Below the pieces are notes generated by a model. The model was not told where the DNA came from, did not search any database, and saw only the letters and a list, made by a program, of their open reading frames with translations. Positions 51,248 through 55,067 of a stretch of DNA of 55,067 nucleotides are shown here, in pieces. Source of the DNA: Thioclava sp. SK-1 (lineage in GTDB: Bacteria > Pseudomonadota > Alphaproteobacteria > Rhodobacterales > Rhodobacteraceae). A program made the translations under genes and the position numbers. Position 1 is the stretch's first letter, and the number at the start of each line of letters is the position of its first letter. The stretch is taken from NCBI RefSeq assembly GCF_001705665.1, contig NZ_MDHA01000009.1, positions 1-55,067 of the forward strand. Direction: 5' to 3'.

Positions 51248-52872
51248 GATGTTTGCTCCCCTGCGCTGGGTTGGTTGGCGGTCGAACGGCGCGCACGGTC
51301 GGCGTCGATTGCGATATGGATAAGAAGGGCCAGCAAAGTCACGCTGGCGGCGAGTGCCGTTGTGGCAAACGCGTCGTTATAGGCAAGAACAGTTGCCTGA
51401 GTGCTGGCAGCACTGGCAAGCTGTGCGCTGGCTTGCGCGCTGCTAAGGCTGGCGTCACCGATCACTGGGCTTAGCTGTTGGGCGACGGCGCTGATACGGT
51501 CTGTCACCTGCGGATCGGTGGCAGGTAGCCCGGCATACAGATCGGCCAGATGCTGCGCGCTGCGGATTTTGATCCCGGTTGCAAACAGCGCGCTGCCCAT
51601 CAATGCGCCCAGCTTCTGTGTCACCAGAAAGATGATGATAAAGTTCAAGATATAGTCACGCCCCTTGGCAAATGCCGCCATAAATCCGCGCATCATCGCG
51701 GGGGGTAGGAACAGGCCAGAGGCCAGGCCGATCATCCCTTGTGACAGGTAGAATTGTTCGGGCATCGCGGCAGATGTTGACTGGCTATCCAGGATCGATC
51801 CCGCGATCAACAGCAACAATGCGACAACGTGGAACCACGGCTCTCGTCCCGGTTTCATCGTGACGGCACAGATCAGCCCACCCAGCGCGGTGCCCGCTGC
51901 GATCACAATCCACAGCCCAGCCATCTGACTGTTTTGATAGCCAAGCGCGGTGAGGTATTTCGCGGCGCCGCCACCTTGTTCGCTTAGCAAAAAGCGAAAC
52001 AGCAAGATCGCACCTGCAAAATGCAGATTGGCCGGGCTGGTGATCCAGCGAATGTCCAATAGCGGCGCTTTGCGGTTCAGCTCAATCACCACCGAAATCG
52101 CGATGGCGGCAATGGCGGCGGCCAGCAACCAGCCGATCCACATCTGCGTCAACCACCAATAGGTTGCGCCCAGTGTAAAGACCACGGCCATTGATCCCAT
52201 CCCAAAGGCCAATAATGTGAAGGAGATCAAATCAGCTGACTCCAGCACTTTACTACGCGGGGGGGACGCCAGCGGGAGCAGATAGATCAGGCCAAACCCG
52301 ATTGCTGCCAGTGACAGTTCCACATTGGTTAACCCATGCCACAAACCCATGTCCAACAGATAGGGCGATACCAACCGCGTCAGCGGACTGCCCAGAAATA
52401 TCAGCGTCAATGCACATGACAGGCCCAGCGTGATCTTGCGTGCCGGGGGCAGGGGCTCAAGCATATATAAAAATGCCAGTGAGGTCATCGGCGCGGCGGC
52501 AACGCCGGATAAGAAGCGCACCGCGACATTGGGTATCAAGCCTTGGGCCGCATAGTTTAACAAAGCGGCCAGCAAAAAACCAAGGATCGACAGCTCGGCA
52601 AAATTGCGCAACCCATACTGCGCCCTGATTTTCACCAAGGCCACAGATAACGACACATTCGGTGCCATATAGGCGGCAACCAACCATGAGGTCTCGGCCA
52701 AAGTCGCGCCAAACGTTCCTTGCAATTGCTGCACATTGGCGGACACGATATTTTGCCCAAACCCCTGTGCCAGCGCCAACACGACAGCGGTCAACATATA
52801 GCCTGCTGCGCGCAGCGAGCTGATGGCAGGGGGGGGCGGTGGCGGTGCAGCGGTGGTATCATCTGCCATCAC
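51244..52872 (-). CDS. emrB: MFS drug efflux permease, DHA2/EmrB-like
   Basis: The 542-aa protein has a proline-rich N-terminus and about fourteen hydrophobic segments, with the DHA2-type opening region NIVSANVQQLQGTFGATLAE, then WLVAAYMAPNVSLSV. It should export toxic hydrophobic or phenolic compounds with proton antiport, working with the EmrA-like protein. Both ends are coupled by ATGA overlaps (MarR upstream, EmrA downstream). Being next to an aromatic catabolism cluster, it may export inhibitory phenolics; this is inference. Confidence 0.92.
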   Translation of the reverse strand: MMADDTTAAPPPPPPAISSLRAAGYMLTAVVLALAQGFGQNIVSANVQQLQGTFGATLAETSWLVAAYMAPNVSLSVALVKIRAQYGLRNFAELSILGFLLAALLNYAAQGLIPNVAVRFLSGVAAAPMTSLAFLYMLEPLPPARKITLGLSCALTLIFLGSPLTRLVSPYLLDMGLWHGLTNVELSLAAIGFGLIYLLPLASPPRSKVLESADLISFTLLAFGMGSMAVVFTLGATYWWLTQMWIGWLLAAAIAAIAISVVIELNRKAPLLDIRWITSPANLHFAGAILLFRFLLSEQGGGAAKYLTALGYQNSQMAGLWIVIAAGTALGGLICAVTMKPGREPWFHVVALLLLIAGSILDSQSTSAAMPEQFYLSQGMIGLASGLFLPPAMMRGFMAAFAKGRDYILNFIIIFLVTQKLGALMGSALFATGIKIRSAQHLADLYAGLPATDPQVTDRISAVAQQLSPVIGDASLSSAQASAQLASAASTQATVLAYNDAFATTALAASVTLLALLIHIAIDADRARRSTANQPSAGEQTS

Positions 52873-53309
52873 GCCACCTTTGATGCATTGACAAGAACTT
52901 TGGCCAGCACGTCGCGCGCCGTTTCCAAATCTTGCGGGGGTATCCCTTCTGTCAGTTCCATGCGCAGTTTACGCGTCATCGCCAGAACCACGGCCGCCTG
53001 ATCTTGTGCGGCGGGGGTCAGATGCACATTCCGTTGCCGGCGATCTTTTGGGGCAATTGTGCGCGTTACAAGCCCGCAGTCCTCCATCGCCTCTAGCAGG
53101 CGCGCCATTGTGGGCGGTTCGACCTCCATCGCCTCGGCCAGTTCGGATTGCCCGATTGTGTCTTTGGTGGTCAGTTGCAGCAGGATGCGGGCGCGCGCAT
53201 ATGTCAGCCCGTGCTCGGCTGCACGCCCATCAAACACTGTGCGCATCTTGCGGGCGATGGTGACCAGATCCCGGAAGAACCCGGCGCGAAGAGTGGACTG
53301 TCGCATCAC
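52869..53309 (-). CDS. MarR-family repressor of the efflux operon
   Basis: The 146-aa winged-helix protein has LTYARARILLQLTTKDTIGQ, SELAEAMEVEPPTMARLLEAME and the wing TRTIAPKDRRQRNVHLT. It is the first gene of the marR-emrB-emrA operon, the arrangement of self-regulated multidrug pumps. A palindrome immediately upstream of its ribosome binding site is a candidate operator. The inducer is unknown, perhaps a phenolic acid. Confidence 0.92.
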   Translation of the reverse strand: MMRQSTLRAGFFRDLVTIARKMRTVFDGRAAEHGLTYARARILLQLTTKDTIGQSELAEAMEVEPPTMARLLEAMEDCGLVTRTIAPKDRRQRNVHLTPAAQDQAAVVLAMTRKLRMELTEGIPPQDLETARDVLAKVLVNASKVA

Positions 53310-53316
53310 AACACCT

Positions 53317-53328
53317 TTAGCCTGCTAA
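53317..53328. promoter_or_regulatory. Palindrome TTAGCCTGCTAA upstream of the marR-emrB-emrA operon
   Basis: Its 5-bp arms flank a 2-bp centre, ending eight bases before the marR ATG and touching the AAAGG ribosome binding site. It is a good candidate MarR operator. Confidence 0.5.
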
Positions 53329-53544
53329 CGATTGTCATGCTATCTAATTCGGCAAGGCGCGGCTGGCAAGCGTTCGTGGCATCACAGTGATGAGAGACCG
53401 CGAACAACCCCGCGAAATGGCAGGGCAGGGCGAGATGAAGGGGGCAGATGCGCAAGTGATGCCTAGCGCAGGCAGCGCCTACGCGTCTTATGGCACTTCA
53501 GCGAGGGGCTGACACATGGGCAGCCACCGCTTTTACAGGATCAT

Positions 53545-54048
53545 TCAGCTGCAGGTGATCTCTGGATCAGCCTCAAGTTCGACGCCATCCACATAAATGA
53601 CCTCAGGCATGTCGAAATGCAGTGAAAACATGTTGGTGTGCGCAGAGACTTCCGCGACATAGCGGCCGTCTTTCAACATTGCGACTTCGATCAAAACCTG
53701 ATCCCGACCAAACAATGCTTTAGCACGCCAATCCCGCAGCAAAACCCGGGTCTCCGACCCCAGCAACAGATCCTGTCCGGGCCGGCCATGGCCAAGTGAC
53801 CCGGCTTGAACGCGAATCATCGGCGCCTCAACCTGGGTAACAGTCACTGCGCGTAACACACGCGCCCCGGACCGGGTGATGACCCGATCACCAGGCGTAA
53901 GATATTCAACCGGAAGATCACCTTCCAGCGTCGATACCGTCGCCCCCTGCGCAATCCCGGTCAAAACGACCATATCCTGCGCAAGCTGCATATCTTCCAA
54001 GCCGGTGGACACAGTCCGACCGTTGTCTTGTGTAAACCTATGTACCAT
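53545..54048 (-). CDS. Hint-domain (hedgehog/intein) protein
   Basis: The 167-aa protein is almost all one Hint_2 domain: GIAQGATVSTLEGDLPVEYLTPGDRVITRSG, LLLGSETRVLLRDWRAKALFG and a C-terminal VIYVDGVELEADPE. Such proteins are abundant in Rhodobacterales, usually as C-terminal parts of secreted repeat proteins; this one stands alone. The cysteine or serine that starts typical Hint domains is not obvious here, so autoprocessing is uncertain. Role unknown. Confidence 0.85.
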   Translation of the reverse strand: MVHRFTQDNGRTVSTGLEDMQLAQDMVVLTGIAQGATVSTLEGDLPVEYLTPGDRVITRSGARVLRAVTVTQVEAPMIRVQAGSLGHGRPGQDLLLGSETRVLLRDWRAKALFGRDQVLIEVAMLKDGRYVAEVSAHTNMFSLHFDMPEVIYVDGVELEADPEITCS

Positions 54049-54131
54049 TCGCCCGACCTGCTCTGCCTGAACTTTGATTTTTATGATTATTTATTTTAAT
54101 TACGTCGATAACGGGGCAAGCTCGAGTTTTT

Positions 54132-54160
54132 TTGACTTTCCCTCTTCCTTCTACCGTAAA
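54132..54160 (+). promoter_or_regulatory. Likely tRNA-Leu promoter
   Basis: TTGACT (54132-54137) and CGTAAA (54155-54160) are 17 bp apart and end 23 bp before the tRNA. The -10 match is weak. Confidence 0.4.
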
Positions 54161-54183
54161 GCGTTGCTAAAAGGCCGCTCAGT

Positions 54184-54267
54184 GCGGGTGTGGCGGAATT
54201 GGTAGACGCACCAGATTTAGGTTCTGGCGCCTTTGGCGTGGGGGTTCGAGTCCCTTCACCCGCACCA
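54184..54267 (+). tRNA. tRNA-Leu(TAG)
   Basis: The gene has a 7-bp acceptor stem (GCGGGTG/CACCCGC), D-loop AATTGGTAGACGC, anticodon stem-loop with TTTAGGT (anticodon TAG), a long variable arm, T-loop GGTTCGAGTCC and an encoded CCA. A decayed integrase gene directly follows its 3' end, so it is an integration site. Confidence 0.95.
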
Positions 54268-54911
54268 TATTGAAATCGTTGATCATTTTCTGAGTTCTCC
54301 GTTTGTGGACGCTCCGAAACTGGAACAGTTTCGCAATTTTTTTCGCACTTTCCCGGTTTGTCTTTGTTTCGTTCCCGCTTCTGCTGAGCCCGTTTCGACG
54401 CCTTTTTCTGATCCGCGCCTGAGGCATATTTCTGCGCCATATCAAGGGTTTTGTGCCCCGTGACTGACTGAATATCGCGGATATCGACTCCCGCTCCGCC
54501 AATTCTTTGGCCGCCGTGTAGCGCCATCCGTGCGGCACCAACCGGTCATCCCCATCCTTGACGCCATTCGATTCGCGCACGTCCTCTACGACCTTCTGCA
54601 CTTGCCGCTTGCCAAGTGGTTCAGTCGCATTCTTGGCAAGAATGTGGTCCCCGCGTCGGGGAAGCCCCGCGAGATATGCCTGCAACCGTGCCGGGCAATA
54701 GACCTCTATTTTCACGTTGGTTTTCTGCTGGATGACCAACATGTACTCGCCGTCGAAGTCATCCCACTTCATCGCAACGCAATCGCCAAGCCGCTGCCCC
54801 GTACCAATTGCAAGCTCATAGATGGTGTGAGCGACCGACAGGCCGTGCTCTTCGCAGTGCCGTTCATAGGCTTCCAGTTTGGCCATAGGCCACGCCTGGT
54901 AGGAGCCCCCC
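54268..54911 (-). pseudogene. int: Tyrosine integrase remnant (IS-truncated and frameshifted) at tRNA-Leu
   Basis: The catalytic domain of a phage-type integrase is split over two frames. One frame reads IGTGQRLGDCVAMKWDDF with the catalytic Arg and HGWRYTAAKELAE with His-x-x-Arg; the other continues AGVDIRDIQSVTGHKTLDMAQKYASGADQ with the His and Tyr. One missing base near 54493 explains the shift. The 5' half is removed at 54911 by the IS3-family element. The second frame stays open antisense through tRNA-Leu to 54096, but the peptide encoded there (GEGTRTPTPKAPEPKSG) is only tRNA antisense. It marks an island at this tRNA extending rightward. Confidence 0.85.
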
Positions 54912-54938
54912 TGAATCGCCGCGGGTTTACCGGAGACC
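54912..54938. repeat. IS terminal inverted repeat (right copy)
   Basis: The 27-bp end TGAATCGCCGCGGGTTTACC plus GGAGACC is nearly the mirror image of 507-533. Confidence 0.75.
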
Positions 54939-54950
54939 TATAGCTTCATT

Positions 54951-55067
54951 TCACGCGACCATATCGAGCACGTCGCGCTGTGCATAGAAGTTCTGTTCAG
55001 CCTCTGCTGGCGGTATGTTTCCGATAGGGCCGAGCAAGCGCCGGTGATTAAACCAATCGACCCAGCC
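54951..55067 (-). CDS. IS3-family transposase OrfB, C-terminal fragment
   Basis: The last 38 codons read GWVDWFNHRRLLGPIGNIPP, then AEAEQNFYAQRDVLDMVA and a stop, the well-known C-terminus of IS3-family OrfB (the WFNHRRLH region just after the catalytic Glu). The rest lies beyond the window. It is likely another copy of the element at the left edge. Confidence 0.9.
   Translation of the reverse strand, partial: GWVDWFNHRRLLGPIGNIPPAEAEQNFYAQRDVLDMVA

Larger units (their letters stand above)
54912..55067 (-). mobile_element. IS3-family insertion sequence, 3' part (runs off the right edge)
   Basis: It contains the downstream terminal inverted repeat and the end of orfB. Its orientation is the same as the left-edge copy. 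It has inserted into the integrase gene. Confidence 0.85.

Noticed and set aside
54096-54267. Integrase C-terminus extending through tRNA-Leu
   Set aside because: The peptide here is simply the antisense translation of the tRNA; the open frame is a by-product, so the integrase remnant is ended at the tRNA 3' end.
1-55067. CRISPR arrays, rRNA genes, prophage structural genes
   Set aside because: No regularly spaced repeats, no rRNA-like stretches and no capsid, tail or terminase genes were seen; both integrases belong to tRNA islands.

Overview
The window looks like a high-GC alphaproteobacterial chromosome segment, most likely Rhodobacterales (Roseobacter-like). The evidence is gene style: a pcaQDCHGB cluster, TctABC, DctPQM and TAXI-type tripartite transporters, a DUF1850 protein, a Hint-domain protein of the kind common in this order, and an opacity-type outer membrane protein. 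No rRNA, CRISPR array or replication origin was seen. Both ends lie inside copies of one IS3-family insertion sequence in the same orientation. Either the window is flanked by two direct IS copies, or it is a contig that breaks in a repeat.

Region 1 (about 0.5-4.4 kb) is a three-gene, translationally coupled module on the minus strand. It encodes a DUF4123 adaptor, a 615-aa putative type VI secretion cargo protein, and a membrane-anchored FGE-fold protein that lacks the catalytic cysteines. It is an orphan effector module, with no VgrG or T6SS structural gene in view. Region 2 (5509-10802) is a compact 5.3-kb genomic island integrated in tRNA-Ser(CGA). It is bounded by a 17-bp direct repeat and carries a tyrosine integrase, a free-standing reverse transcriptase with a helical C-terminal region (UG/Abi/DRT-like), a small XRE regulator, an unknown exported protein and about 700 bp of structured non-coding DNA. 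This is the best candidate in the window for an undescribed (probably anti-phage) system.

Region 3 (11-14.4 kb) is housekeeping: an outer membrane barrel, a TetR/PPK2 pair and a D-2-hydroxyacid dehydrogenase. Region 4 (14.5-50.1 kb) is a very large aromatic and hydroaromatic catabolic supercluster. On the minus strand it has a TAXI-TRAP transporter with DUF1850, then 3-dehydroshikimate dehydratase, shikimate/quinate dehydrogenase, TctABC and a LysR regulator. On the plus strand it has a flavoprotein/TIM-barrel pair. This is followed by an SDR, a crotonase, a TRAP transporter, a MarR regulator, feruloyl-CoA synthase, an amidohydrolase, a tannase/feruloyl esterase and an acyl-CoA dehydrogenase (hydroxycinnamate module). 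Next comes pcaQDCHGB (protocatechuate to 3-oxoadipate), and finally a second dehydroshikimate module with a different transporter (TetR, shikimate dehydrogenase, TRAP, dehydroshikimate dehydratase). Together these genes could take apart hydroxycinnamoyl-quinate or -shikimate esters (chlorogenate type). The esterase would split the ester. The acid half would go through CoA activation to an aromatic aldehyde or acid. The quinate/shikimate half would go through dehydrogenase and dehydratase to protocatechuate. Both would end in the pca genes. The steps pcaIJF, vanillin dehydrogenase and O-demethylation are not in the window.

Region 5 (50.2-53.3 kb) is an EmrAB-type efflux pump with a MarR repressor and a palindromic operator candidate. 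Region 6 is a Hint-domain protein, tRNA-Leu(TAG) and a decayed integrase (frameshifted and cut by the IS) that marks a second tRNA-borne island extending past the right edge.
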